From: Bacteroidaceae bacterium
Lineage (GTDB): Bacteria; Bacteroidota; Bacteroidia; Bacteroidales; Bacteroidaceae
DNA length: 36,971 nucleotides
Assembly (NCBI GenBank): GCA_017965425.1
Contig: JAGCPY010000009.1
Location: 1 to 36,971 of the forward strand
Direction: 5' to 3'
Shown here: in pieces, positions 8,294-16,417 of the stretch
How the letters are laid out: every line of letters starts with the position of its first letter
Numbering within the stretch: position 1 is the first letter of the stretch
The notes under the pieces: generated by a model
What the model was told of the DNA's origin: nothing
Database searches by the model: none
Seen by the model: the letters and a program-made list of their open reading frames with translations, nothing else
Program-made: the position numbers and the translations under genes

Positions 8294-9302
8294 GTAAGTC
8301 AAAGATGAGGGTGTCGGTAGTATAGTTTCGGCGTGCCTTACCTCGAGTTCGTAGCCACTGGAGAGCCGCGTCGGCATCGGCCTTTTGGGGTAGGACGGTG
8401 GGGTGGAATGTATGTTGGAGCGCACGTGCTATGGTGTCGGTCAAGGAGTCTGGTGTCTGGCAGTATCGCCTCAGGAGATCAGGCAGGCTATCTGTTGTGA
8501 GCGAGCACGCTTCTTCATACCCTTGCAAGAGCAGTTGAACCTGATGCCGTCGTGTGCTGTCTCGCAACACCCAGGTAGGAACGACCATTGCCGCCAGACG
8601 TGGAGACAATCCTTGCGTGCTGAAGTTGAGGTTGTTGCCTCGCAGACGTGCTTCCAATGCGTAAGGTTCAGGTAGGAATGCCGCGTCCATCGTACCATTG
8701 CAGAGCATATCGATTCGGATGCGGACGTCATTGATTTGCGGGCGGAAGATGTCGTCTTGTGCCAGACGGGCCGTGTCTGTCAGTTGGTCGCTCCAGTAGT
8801 CGGTGATGCTGTGTCGAGCCACGGCCACCATGCGTTCTTTGAGTTGTGATAGCTGCCGTACACGTCCCCGTCGGGCAGTGATGAGTTTCAATACTCCTTC
8901 TGTGGCGGCAATGGCACGCAGGTCGAAGGTGTCGTCCTGCTGAATCATGATGGCACGTGCGAGGTCGCTGAAGGCCACTTCCACACGTCGGCGCATGAGG
9001 GCGGTGTCGGTGTCGAGCTGCGCCTGAAGTGTCAGAATGCGCAGGTCGAGGCCGAGACGTTCATAGATGCCTGTGTGCTGGGCGATGTAGAAGGGCAGGC
9101 AATCGGCCACCGGCATCAGAGCCACGTGCAAGGCTGCGCTGTCACGGCGGGCCGCTTCTTCTGGAGAAATGCCTTGCTCCGAGTGGCAAGAAATAAATAA
9201 TAGGAATGAGATAAGAAGAGGGACGATGAAGAAGACTTTTTCCACGCTCACGCTTGAAGAACGTGAGTGGTGATTGGAGAATGCAGAATCGCTTTCCATC
9301 AT
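8271..9302 (-). CDS. ABC-transporter solute-binding lipoprotein (NMT1/SsuA-like)
   Basis: The product is 343 residues. A hydrophobic stretch ends in a lipobox LLFISC near residues 34-39, so it is likely a lipoprotein exported by Sec and processed by signal peptidase II. The mature part starts the fold with LHVALMPVADCLPFYIAQHTGIYERLGLDL cut into short pieces typical of SsuA/TauA/NMT1-like binding proteins: LHVALMP, then PFYIAQHTGIYE, then DLRILTL; later a segment MDAAFLPEPYALEARL matches the family's 'VDA..l.EPya' motif. The ligand cannot be told. No permease or ATPase gene is adjacent, which is odd for this family. The long N-region (28 residues before the hydrophobic core) could mean a later start, but none is obvious; the first two codons are both ATG. 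Confidence 0.75.
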   Translation of the reverse strand: MMESDSAFSNHHSRSSSVSVEKVFFIVPLLISFLLFISCHSEQGISPEEAARRDSAALHVALMPVADCLPFYIAQHTGIYERLGLDLRILTLQAQLDTDTALMRRRVEVAFSDLARAIMIQQDDTFDLRAIAATEGVLKLITARRGRVRQLSQLKERMVAVARHSITDYWSDQLTDTARLAQDDIFRPQINDVRIRIDMLCNGTMDAAFLPEPYALEARLRGNNLNFSTQGLSPRLAAMVVPTWVLRDSTRRHQVQLLLQGYEEACSLTTDSLPDLLRRYCQTPDSLTDTIARALQHTFHPTVLPQKADADAALQWLRTRGKARRNYTTDTLIFDLHGTESIQ

Positions 9303-9336
9303 TTTCTGGGGTGATGAATGACTATTCTTGAAAGAT

Positions 9337-9376
9337 AACCACCCCCTCCCTCACGGGGAGGGCGGGGGTTGGTCTT
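9337..9376. repeat. REP-like GC-rich palindrome (ACCCCCTCCC... family)
   Basis: This is an imperfect inverted repeat, ACCCCCTCCC against GGGCGGGGGT. It lies between pgk and the solute-binding gene and could act as a transcription barrier. Related sequences lie at 16448-16485 and 26127-26166, and more distantly at 16355-16397. Confidence 0.6.
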
Positions 9377-9408
9377 GTGTTGGTCTTTAGATGTAAGTGG
9401 CTTCCTGT

Positions 9409-10677
9409 TTAGCCTTTGATGGCAGCTACGCCGGGGAGCACCTTGCCTTCGATGGCTTCGAGGAGTGCACCGCCGCCAGTGCTGATGTAGCTGACCTTGT
9501 CTTCGAGGCCGAACTTGTGTACGCAAGCCACGCTGTCGCCACCGCCGATGAGGGAGAAAGCACCTTCAGCAGTTGCCTTGGCCACGGCATCGCCGATGGC
9601 ACGGCTACCTGCAGTGAACTCATCGCACTCGAAGCAACCGGCAGGACCGTTCCAGAGGATGGTCTTGGCACCTTCGATGGCCTTGGCGAACTTAGCTTGG
9701 CTCTTGGGACCTACGTCGAGGCCGTCCCAACCTTCTTCGATGGCGTTGGAGGGGAAGGTCTTGATTTCAGCACCGGGCTTCACGCTGAAGGTACCGAAGT
9801 CGTAACCTGTGCAGCAGACGCTGTCCTCGGCCAGAACCAGCTCCACACCGTTCTTCTTGGCCATCTCTTCCACGCCAAGAGCAACGTCCAGTTTGTCAAG
9901 CTCTACGATGGAGTTGCCAATCTCGCCGCCATGAGCCTTCACGAAGGTGTAGGTCATGCCGCCGCAGAGGATGAGCTTATCGACTTTGCCCAGCAGGTTC
10001 TCGATGATGCCGATCTTGGTGCTCACCTTGGAACCACCCATGATGGCAACGAAGGGGCGCTTGATGTCGTTCAGCACATTGTCAACAGCCTTCACTTCCT
10101 TCTCCATGAGGAGGCCGAGCATCTTGTTGTCAGCATCGAAGTAGTCGGCGATAACGGCGGTGGAAGCATGGCGACGGTGAGCCGTGCCGAAAGCATCCAT
10201 CACGTAGCAGTCAGCATAGCTGGCAAGCGTCTTTGCGAACTCCTTCTGGCTTTCCTTCATGGCCTTCTTGGCAGCGTCGTAGGCGGGATCTTCCTTGTCA
10301 ATGCCCACGGGCTTGCCTTCCTCCTCGGGATAGTAGCGCAGGTTCTCCAGCAGCAGGACTTCACCGGCTTTCAGGGCAGCAGCCTGTTCGGCAGCCTTAG
10401 CGCAGTCGGGAGCAAACTGAACATCTACACCGAGGGCAGCGCTCACGGCAGGAACGATTTGCTTCAGGGAGAGCTTCGGGTTCACTTTGCCTTTGGGCTT
10501 GCCCATGTGGCTCATGATGATGAGGGCACCGCCGTCCTCGAGAATCTTCTTCAGAGTGGGCAGGGCACCGCGGATGCGGGTGTCGTCGGTGATGTTACCG
10601 TTTCCGTCGAGGGGCACGTTGAAGTCAACGCGCACGATGGCCTTCTTGCCAGCGAATTTGTAATCGTGAATAGTCAT
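9409..10677 (-). CDS. pgk: Phosphoglycerate kinase
   Basis: The enzyme converts 1,3-bisphosphoglycerate and ADP to 3-phosphoglycerate and ATP in glycolysis, in the cytoplasm. The product is 422 residues, normal to slightly long for the family. The N-terminal substrate domain shows [18 protein letters not shown] and [22 protein letters not shown] is the conserved arginine loop (the usual form is HRAH). The nucleotide domain shows [22 protein letters not shown] and the glycine-rich GGGDSVACV. It is a single-gene unit with a promoter at 10737-10744. The ATG at 10675-10677 gives the family-typical start [20 protein letters not shown]. Confidence 0.97.
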   Translation of the reverse strand: MTIHDYKFAGKKAIVRVDFNVPLDGNGNITDDTRIRGALPTLKKILEDGGALIIMSHMGKPKGKVNPKLSLKQIVPAVSAALGVDVQFAPDCAKAAEQAAALKAGEVLLLENLRYYPEEEGKPVGIDKEDPAYDAAKKAMKESQKEFAKTLASYADCYVMDAFGTAHRRHASTAVIADYFDADNKMLGLLMEKEVKAVDNVLNDIKRPFVAIMGGSKVSTKIGIIENLLGKVDKLILCGGMTYTFVKAHGGEIGNSIVELDKLDVALGVEEMAKKNGVELVLAEDSVCCTGYDFGTFSVKPGAEIKTFPSNAIEEGWDGLDVGPKSQAKFAKAIEGAKTILWNGPAGCFECDEFTAGSRAIGDAVAKATAEGAFSLIGGGDSVACVHKFGLEDKVSYISTGGGALLEAIEGKVLPGVAAIKG

Positions 10678-10736
10678 TTTTAATAAAGAGTTTAAAGTTT
10701 AGTGTATAAAGTTTGGAGTTTTCTATAAATCGCGTG

Positions 10737-10744
10737 CAAAAGTA
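10737..10744 (-). promoter_or_regulatory. -7 element for pgk
   Basis: The minus strand reads TACTTTTG, a TAnnTTTG match, 60 bases upstream of the pgk ATG. The short gap to nth (10678-10771) therefore holds an independent promoter. Confidence 0.7.
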
Positions 10745-10771
10745 CGCTTTTCTGCTGAGGCTTGCAAACAA

Positions 10772-11425
10772 TTAAGACTTTTTATTTTTATTCTTGCCAT
10801 AGAACCCGCAGGCTTCCTTGAGTCCGCACGCCATGCAGTCGGGCTTCAAGGCCTTGCACACATAGCGTCCGTGGAGGATCAGCCAGTGGTGGGCACGAGG
10901 TATAATGGCTTCGGGAATATATTTTACCAGTTCCAGTTCCACGGCTAACGGGGTCTTCGCTTTTTCGCTGACCAATCCCAGACGATGGCTGACACGGAAG
11001 ACGTGGGTATCTACCGCCATGCGTGCCTGTCCGAAGGCGACGCTCATCACCACGTTGGCCGTCTTGCGACCCACGCCGGGCAATGAGGTCAGTTCCTCCA
11101 GCGTGTCAGGCACTTCGCCTCCGAAATGTTCTGTAAGTTGCTGAGCTGTTTCCACCAGATGACGCGCCTTGGAATTGGGGTAGGACACGCTCTTCACGTA
11201 AGCCAGTACCTCCTCCTCGGTGGCTGCCGACATGGCTTCGGGAGTGGGGTAGGCGTCGAACAGGGCAGGCGTGACCATATTGACACGTTTGTCCGTGCAT
11301 TGTGCGCTGAGCATCACGGCAACCAGCAGCTGGAAGTTGTTGGCGAAATGCAGTTCCGTCTCTGCAAGGGGCATGGCTTGCTCGAAATACTGAATCACGG
11401 CGTCGTAACGTTGTTGCTTTGTCAT
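10772..11425 (-). CDS. nth: Endonuclease III (DNA glycosylase/AP lyase)
   Basis: This base-excision-repair enzyme removes oxidised pyrimidines and nicks at the abasic site. The product is 217 residues, the usual length. The helix-hairpin-helix is LPGVGRKTANVV, containing the catalytic lysine (GRKTA). The catalytic aspartate lies in VDTHVFRVSHRLGL. The C-terminal iron-sulfur motif C-x6-C-x2-C-x5-C is complete (CKALKPDCMACGLKEAC). A lysine-rich tail (KNKNKK) follows. A promoter lies at 11476-11483. Confidence 0.96.
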   Translation of the reverse strand: MTKQQRYDAVIQYFEQAMPLAETELHFANNFQLLVAVMLSAQCTDKRVNMVTPALFDAYPTPEAMSAATEEEVLAYVKSVSYPNSKARHLVETAQQLTEHFGGEVPDTLEELTSLPGVGRKTANVVMSVAFGQARMAVDTHVFRVSHRLGLVSEKAKTPLAVELELVKYIPEAIIPRAHHWLILHGRYVCKALKPDCMACGLKEACGFYGKNKNKKS

Positions 11426-11475
11426 CGGTTGTTCTTTTTTGTCGCAGTTTTCATGAAGGATGCTTTACAGGATGG

Positions 11476-11483
11476 CAAAGGTA
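11476..11483 (-). promoter_or_regulatory. -7 element for nth
   Basis: The minus strand reads TACCTTTG (TAnnTTTG), about 50 bases upstream of the nth ATG at 11425. It is divergent from the promoter at 11547-11554. Confidence 0.65.
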
Positions 11484-11546
11484 TGGATTTTTCGTGGAAG
11501 ATGAAAAAAATAGGCGCAAAAGTTGTCGCAGATATGAAATAATGCG

Positions 11547-11554
11547 TACTTTTG
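11547..11554 (+). promoter_or_regulatory. -7 element for the outer-membrane-type protein
   Basis: TACTTTTG (TAnnTTTG) lies 19 bases before the ATG at 11574. A TTG about 21 bases further up can serve as the -33 part. Confidence 0.65.
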
Positions 11555-11573
11555 CACATCAATTCAAGCAGAA

Positions 11574-12758
11574 ATGAACAGATACCTTTTTCTTTTGTTG
11601 TTCCAAGCCCTTCTTTGCGATGGCTTGCACGCACAGACATTGACGCCTGAAAAAAAAGGCGAACTGGCATTGGAAATAGACAACCTGTCCTTTTTCAAGG
11701 ACAATGAATATGAAGGCGAACAGTCGCGCGGCTATTCTCTGCCAGGCTTCTGGATTCAACCCAAGCTGACCTATCAGCCTCTCGCTCAGGTGCGTCTCGA
11801 AGCTGGTTTTCATGCGTTGGTTTTTGACGGAGCGAACAAATATCCTTGCTATGCCTATCATGACATTGGCGTTTGGAAAGGCAGCCAATATCAACGTGGT
11901 GCTCATGTGCTGCCCTTTTTTCGGGCTCAGGCACAGATGGGAGCCGTCAGTTTGGTGCTTGGCGACATTTACGGCGCCGAACATCATGAAGTGATGGAAC
12001 CGTTGTGGAATCCTGAACTGACCTTGACGCAAGACCCCGAAATGGGGTTCCAGATCTTGGCAGACCTGCCCCGCTGGAAGCTGGACGCTTGGTTGAACTG
12101 GCAAAGTTACATCTTCCAGGAGGCCACCCATCAGGAAGCGTTCACCGTGGGAATCCATCAGCGCATCCTGCTGAATGCCACGGCCCAACGTTTACATTGG
12201 TACTTGCCCATTGATATTCTCATCCAGCATCGTGGCGGTGAACAAGACATCACGGATTTGGGGGTTCAGACCATCACGAACGGCGGTGTGGGCATCGGGA
12301 TGAAATGGAATGCCCAGTCACGCGTCCTGCAGAATCTGTCTGCCGAGGTCGCCGCGTTGGGATGCTGGCAGCAGAGTGGTTCCATCTGGCCTTTCAATAC
12401 GGGCGCGGCTGCGACGATATCGGTTTCCGCTCTTTTCCAAAAGAATATCTCTGTGTCGGGAGGTCTGTTCTATGCCAAAGACTTCGTCTCGCTCTATGGC
12501 GCTCCTTTCTATTCCACGCTTTCGGTGAAACATTCTGGCGCACGCTTCTCGCGGATGCTGACACCTCACGTGGGTGTGGAATGGAAACACGATTTCTCGA
12601 AAGATTACACGTTTGGGGCCAAGGCCGACTATTTCCCGCTGTCGGCAGGAGCACTGACTCATCCCGCCGGAGCTGTTGATCCGGCCACTTATGCCAACAA
12701 TTTTTCCTTTGGAGTCTATTTCCGTTGCAGGCCCCGCTTCCTGTTGAAACGGTTTTAG
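11574..12758 (+). CDS. Predicted outer-membrane beta-barrel-type protein of unknown function
   Basis: The product is 394 residues with a clear signal peptide (MNRYLFLLLFQALL, cleavage likely after GLHAQ). The mature protein alternates aromatic and polar residues in beta-strand-like stretches throughout (LQNLSAEVAALGCW, ISVSGGLFYAKDFVSLYG, YTFGAKADYFPLS). It ends NNFSFGVYFRCRPRFLLKRF: strand-like aromatics are present near the end, but the last residue is preceded by basic residues. It looks like a porin-like or transport barrel, but I do not recognise the family. It has its own promoter and stands alone between nth (divergent) and murB (convergent). Confidence 0.7.
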   Translation: MNRYLFLLLFQALLCDGLHAQTLTPEKKGELALEIDNLSFFKDNEYEGEQSRGYSLPGFWIQPKLTYQPLAQVRLEAGFHALVFDGANKYPCYAYHDIGVWKGSQYQRGAHVLPFFRAQAQMGAVSLVLGDIYGAEHHEVMEPLWNPELTLTQDPEMGFQILADLPRWKLDAWLNWQSYIFQEATHQEAFTVGIHQRILLNATAQRLHWYLPIDILIQHRGGEQDITDLGVQTITNGGVGIGMKWNAQSRVLQNLSAEVAALGCWQQSGSIWPFNTGAAATISVSALFQKNISVSGGLFYAKDFVSLYGAPFYSTLSVKHSGARFSRMLTPHVGVEWKHDFSKDYTFGAKADYFPLSAGALTHPAGAVDPATYANNFSFGVYFRCRPRFLLKRF

Positions 12759-12827
12759 GCAGGATGTGCCGTCTGAGGTTCAAGCTTTTGCGACCGATAA
12801 GCACCTCCACTCTCTGTTTTTCTTCGC

Positions 12828-13134
12828 AAATCCCTCAATCCCTCACCTTTTACGCTAATCGCATGAAGGTGAGTCGTTTGTGGGTGAGGGATTGGTGAGG
12901 AATAGGTGAGGGATGGTGAGGAATATAGACTCACCCCACCTCCCTCTCTATAAGAGACCGAAAAGACACACCCCAAGCCCTCCCTGTCCTTTATCCAGTC
13001 TAACACATACTGCTCTCAACAGGAAGGAGTTGGGGCTATTCCTCACCATCCCTCACCTATCCCTCACCGAAGTCTCACCCGTAAATTATTGAAAGACAGC
13101 GTGGTGTGGAGAAAGGTGAGGGATTGAGGGATTT
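12828..13134. repeat. 307-bp MITE-like element with nested inverted repeats of TGAGGGAT-type units
   Basis: Perfect 23-bp terminal inverted repeats lie at 12828-12850 and 13112-13134 (core CCCTCAATCCCTCACC). Nested inside is a perfect 24-bp inverted repeat, 12902-12925 and 13037-13060 (core GGTGAGGGATGGTGAGG). Additional GGTGAGGGAT-like units flank it. There is no credible ORF in the 518-base gap between the convergent genes ending at 12758 and 13277. The terminal-repeat core also occurs at 36940-36954. Confidence 0.8.
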
Positions 13135-13190
13135 TGGAGCAAAAAGACTTGGACAGAGAGTGGAGTGAGCCGTGTGTTGACCATTTTCCC

Positions 13191-13258
13191 GGAAGGTGTA
13201 CACGTTACGTGCGGAAGGTGAAGACCTTCCAGGCTGTTGGCGTGCAGACGTTCACGAA
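13191..13258 (+). repeat. Second half of a repeated intergenic module (GGAAGGTGTACAC / ACGTTCACG)
   Basis: Directly after the 307-bp element come GGAAGGTGTACAC (13191-13203), a hairpin GGAAGGT/ACCTTCC (13213-13230) and ACGTTCACG (13250-13258). The same blocks in the same order occur on the opposite strand at 36859-36954. The module ends about 20 bases before the murB stop codon. Confidence 0.5.
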
Positions 13259-13276
13259 ATCCGTTGCCGGGTCGTG

Positions 13277-14305
13277 TCAGATGAAGTTCACTTCGGGCTT
13301 CAAAGCGATACCGAAGCGCGTTTCCACATCATTCTGGATGGCTTCGCAGAGCTGTTGGATGTCTTTTCCGCTGGCACCTCCTCGGTTGACAAGCACCAAG
13401 GCTTGGTGTTCATAGACGCCGGCGGCACCTTGGGAACGACCTTTCCATCCACATTGTTCAATCAGCCAGCCGGCAGGAATCTTCACATGACGTTCGTCCA
13501 CCTCGTAATGCGGCATGTCGGGAAACGCCGTCTTCAAGCGTTCGTAGGTCTGTTGCTCGACAATGGGATTGGTAAAGAAACTGCCAGCATTGCCCAGCTC
13601 CTTCGGGTCAGGAAGCTTTGCACGGCGAATCTCGATAATCGTCTGGCGCAGTTGAGCGGCTGTCAGGTTCACCTCGTCGAACCCGCGTTCAGCCAAGGCA
13701 CGTCGGATGCCTCCGTAATCCAGACGCGGGCGGAAGCTGTGGGACAGGCGGAAGTGGACATGGGTCACGGCATAGCGTCCGCGCAGTTCGTGCTTGAAGA
13801 TGCTGTCCCGATAGCCATAGCCACACTCCTCTGCGGTGAAATGGCGTATGTCGCCGGTCTGCAAGTCCACCGTATCTACGAAAAGGATAAAGTCCTTGGC
13901 CTCTGAACCGTATGCCCCGATGTTCTGGATGGCACTGGCACCGACCTCACCGGGGATGAGCGAGAGGTTTTCAAGACCATACCAATGGCTGTCCAAGGCA
14001 TATTGAACCCATTCATCCCAACCGATGCCGGCTCCAATGCGCACATAGACATAGTCGCCTTCGTCTGCCGTCACTTTAAAGTCGCGGATGCAGGAATGAA
14101 GGATGGTTCCGTCGAAATCCCGCAGAAACAAAAGGTTGGAGCCGCTGCCGATGTGGAGCAGAGGCGTGGTGTCACCCGCTTGAGCCCGTTGACGCACAAA
14201 CGATTGCAGTTCTTCGACAGTGTGGTATTCAACCAACTGGCGGGCTTTGGCGTCAATGCCAAACGTGTTGTGTCCGAGCAGCGAACAATCTTTCTCGATA
14301 GTCAT
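13277..14305 (-). CDS. murB: UDP-N-acetylenolpyruvoylglucosamine reductase (MurB)
   Basis: This FAD enzyme reduces UDP-GlcNAc-enolpyruvate to UDP-MurNAc, the second committed step of peptidoglycan synthesis, in the cytoplasm. The product is 342 residues, of E. coli-like type I architecture. The FAD-binding segment has HIGSGSNLLF and SLIPGEVGASAIQNIGAYG. The catalytic arginine lies in GYGYRDSIFK, the proton-donor serine in GNAGSFFTNP and the C-terminal glutamate in LKPEVNFI. It starts 9 bases after the DUF4348 lipoprotein gene and lacks its own promoter, so both form one operon driven from 15236-15243. Confidence 0.96.
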   Translation of the reverse strand: MTIEKDCSLLGHNTFGIDAKARQLVEYHTVEELQSFVRQRAQAGDTTPLLHIGSGSNLLFLRDFDGTILHSCIRDFKVTADEGDYVYVRIGAGIGWDEWVQYALDSHWYGLENLSLIPGEVGASAIQNIGAYGSEAKDFILFVDTVDLQTGDIRHFTAEECGYGYRDSIFKHELRGRYAVTHVHFRLSHSFRPRLDYGGIRRALAERGFDEVNLTAAQLRQTIIEIRRAKLPDPKELGNAGSFFTNPIVEQQTYERLKTAFPDMPHYEVDERHVKIPAGWLIEQCGWKGRSQGAAGVYEHQALVLVNRGGASGKDIQQLCEAIQNDVETRFGIALKPEVNFI

Positions 14306-14314
14306 ATCTTGTCT

Positions 14315-15196
14315 TCAGTTTTCATACGTGGTGAGACGCCATGAGCCGCGACCGTCACGTCGGAAAGTCAACAGGTTCTGGAGTCCGTTGTTGATGCCGC
14401 GAATCTGTAGGATCATGCAGTTGCGGTTGTCGTAATCCTGACCATAGCGGATATTCGTGATGACATCCTGCGGCATTTCTGGAGCGAACTCGAACCACTG
14501 ATCCACATCAATGGTGCCCTTGATGGTTCCGTTTTCGGCATTCTCATCGGTCAGAATGAACAGAAGCGGCTCCTGCACGTGTTGACGCTGATAGCTGCTG
14601 TCTGCCACCCAAAGCCGGTAGAAATCCAGGAAATCCTGAAGAGGTGACTGTTCGAAGGTGTGTTTGCGAAGACCAACGAGATGCCACTGCCTGGAAATCG
14701 TGTCACAGGTGAAGTCATAGGCTTTGACAATCCGCTCATGGAGGTTGATCTGTTCGACGGTGGCTTCTTGAATGGTCACGTCTTCCGTCAAATCCATCTG
14801 AGAAACAGCATTCCACAGAACGGTGCAGCTTTCCTTGTCGGGAAACAGCGACTGATGTTTCCATTCACGACGTTGCAGGAAGTGCACGTCGCCGTCCACC
14901 TCCTCGATGGACAGCGGAAACTGGGTGCGTTGACGTTGCAGGCGATTACTTTGGTCGAACGTGAAAACAAACTCATCGAAAAGTTCGTCCACGCTTTTCG
15001 GCAAAGCCATATCAGCCAATTCCCGATCCATCACGAGCGTATCGGCATCTGAAAATTCTGAAAAAGAGGTGTCGGCTTCGGAAACATCAAAACCAACGGT
15101 GTCTGTGGCTAATGCGTCTCGCATTTCCTGTCTGTTGTGTCCACATGCTGTCAACATCAAGCAGAAGAACAACATCAACACCGTTTTTCTGTTCAT
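14315..15196 (-). CDS. DUF4348-type lipoprotein
   Basis: The product is 293 residues from the ATG at 15194-15196 (MNRKTVLMLFFCLMLTAC). The frame continues 14 codons further up, but the chosen start gives a compact lipoprotein signal with lipobox LTAC, cysteine 18. An acidic linker (about residues 28-60) precedes a globular C-terminal part with the aromatic-rich end RDGRGSWRLTTYEN. It resembles the Bacteroidetes family DUF4348 in length, lipoprotein form and C-terminus; the function is unknown. It is the first gene of an operon with murB and is divergent from pheS. Confidence 0.7.
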   Translation of the reverse strand: MNRKTVLMLFFCLMLTACGHNRQEMRDALATDTVGFDVSEADTSFSEFSDADTLVMDRELADMALPKSVDELFDEFVFTFDQSNRLQRQRTQFPLSIEEVDGDVHFLQRREWKHQSLFPDKESCTVLWNAVSQMDLTEDVTIQEATVEQINLHERIVKAYDFTCDTISRQWHLVGLRKHTFEQSPLQDFLDFYRLWVADSSYQRQHVQEPLLFILTDENAENGTIKGTIDVDQWFEFAPEMPQDVITNIRYGQDYDNRNCMILQIRGINNGLQNLLTFRRDGRGSWRLTTYEN

Positions 15197-15235
15197 ACGA
15201 AAGACGCTTTTTGTTCCCTTTTGGTAAAAATCGTG

Positions 15236-15243
15236 CAAATTTA
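15236..15243 (-). promoter_or_regulatory. -7 element for the DUF4348-murB operon
   Basis: The minus strand reads TAAATTTG (TAnnTTTG), 40 bases upstream of the ATG at 15196. It is back to back with the pheS promoter 45 bases away. Confidence 0.65.
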
Positions 15244-15287
15244 AGCTTTATTTTCCATTCGTCGTGCATTTTTCGACAAGAAATGTC

Positions 15288-15295
15288 TATCTTTG
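15288..15295 (+). promoter_or_regulatory. -7 element for pheS
   Basis: TATCTTTG (TAnnTTTG) lies 42 bases before the pheS ATG. It rules out a longer reading from further upstream and supports the start at 15337. Confidence 0.7.
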
Positions 15296-15336
15296 CGCAG
15301 TTTTTTGAATTTAAATCAATAAGTACACTCATAAAC

Positions 15337-16356
15337 ATGCTCGAAAAAATCAAACAACTGCTCGAAGAGGTGAACTCCCTTCAAGCCGTTTCTCCAGAAC
15401 AAGTAGAAGCGCTGCGCATCAAGTATCTCAGTAAGAAAGGTGAAATCAGTAAGCTCATGGATGAGTTCCGCAACGTGCCTGCCGAGATGAAGAAAGAAGT
15501 AGGTATGCGCATTAATGAACTCAAGAACACGGCCACTGAACGCATTAACCAGCTCAAGTCCTCTGCAGCAGCAAAGGAAACCATCGCCGACGACCTCGAC
15601 CTCACCCGCACGGCCTATCCCATTCCCCTCGGCACACGTCATCCCCTGACCATCGTCAAGAACGAAATCGTGGATATTTTCTCCCGACTGGGTTTCACGT
15701 TGGCAGAAGGTCCGGAAGTGGAAGACGACTGGCATGTCTATAGTTCAATGAACTTTGCCGACGATCATCCCGCACGCGACATGCAGGACACCTTCTTCGT
15801 GGAAGCTCATCCCGACATCATTCTTCGTTCTCACACCTCCAGCGTGCAGGCTCGCGTGATGGAACGCACCCAGCCACCCATCCGCGTCATCTGCCCAGGA
15901 CGTGTCTATCGCAACGAGGCCATCAGCGCCCGTGCACATTGCTTCTTCCACCAGGTCGAAGGTCTCTATATCGACAAGAACGTCAGCTTCAGGGATTTGA
16001 AGCAAGTGCTCCTGCTCTTTGCACAGGAAATGTTCGGCCCCGACACCAAAATCCGGATGCGTCCCAGCTATTTCCCCTTCACCGAGCCTTCTGCAGAGAT
16101 GGATGTCAGTTGCACCATCTGCGGCGGCAAAGGATGCAGCTTGTGCAAAGGAGCAGGGTGGCTCGAAATCCTTGGATGCGGTATGGTTGACCCTGCCGTG
16201 TTGGAAGCCAACGGCATTGACAGTACGGTCTATTCCGGTTATGCTTTTGGCATGGGTATCGAACGCATTGCCAACCTCAAGTATCAAGTCAAGGACCTTC
16301 GCATGTTCTCCGAGAACGATGTCCGTTTCCTCGAAGAATTTACGGCAGCCAACTAA
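15337..16356 (+). CDS. pheS: Phenylalanine--tRNA ligase alpha subunit
   Basis: This is the catalytic subunit of the (alpha-beta)2 PheRS, which charges tRNA-Phe. The product is 339 residues, the normal length, from the ATG at 15337 (MLEKIKQLLEEV). An N-terminal coiled coil (residues about 1-85) is followed by the class II core: motif 2 region VYRNEAISARAHCFFHQVEG and motif 3 GYAFGMGIERIANLKY. A CxxC...CxxC pattern (CTICGGKGCSLC) precedes GWLEILGCGMV, as in many bacterial PheS. The beta-subunit gene is not in the window. A hairpin directly follows the stop. Confidence 0.97.
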   Translation: MLEKIKQLLEEVNSLQAVSPEQVEALRIKYLSKKGEISKLMDEFRNVPAEMKKEVGMRINELKNTATERINQLKSSAAAKETIADDLDLTRTAYPIPLGTRHPLTIVKNEIVDIFSRLGFTLAEGPEVEDDWHVYSSMNFADDHPARDMQDTFFVEAHPDIILRSHTSSVQARVMERTQPPIRVICPGRVYRNEAISARAHCFFHQVEGLYIDKNVSFRDLKQVLLLFAQEMFGPDTKIRMRPSYFPFTEPSAEMDVSCTICGGKGCSLCKGAGWLEILGCGMVDPAVLEANGIDSTVYSGYAFGMGIERIANLKYQVKDLRMFSENDVRFLEEFTAAN

Positions 16357-16397
16357 AGCCCTGTCCCTCACTTTCCCTTTAGGGAGGGAGTGGCTTT
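16355..16397 (+). terminator. Hairpin after pheS
   Basis: An outer stem AAAGCC/GGCTTT (16355-16360 and 16392-16397) encloses a second imperfect stem TCCCT/AGGGA. It overlaps the pheS stop codon and is probably a transcription stop or attenuator. The base composition is reminiscent of the REP-like palindromes elsewhere in the window. Confidence 0.5.
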
Positions 16398-16417
16398 CAG
16401 ACATGATTTGACCTTCG

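Noticed and set aside
9397-10683. 428-codon plus-strand open frame
   Set aside because: It is antisense to pgk over its whole length. High GC at third positions keeps stop codons away; there is no family resemblance.
14315-15238. Longer start for the DUF4348 lipoprotein (MHDFYQKGTKSVFR)
   Set aside because: The upstream ATG would have to be transcribed from within its own -7 element region (15236-15243) and would push the lipoprotein signal inward.
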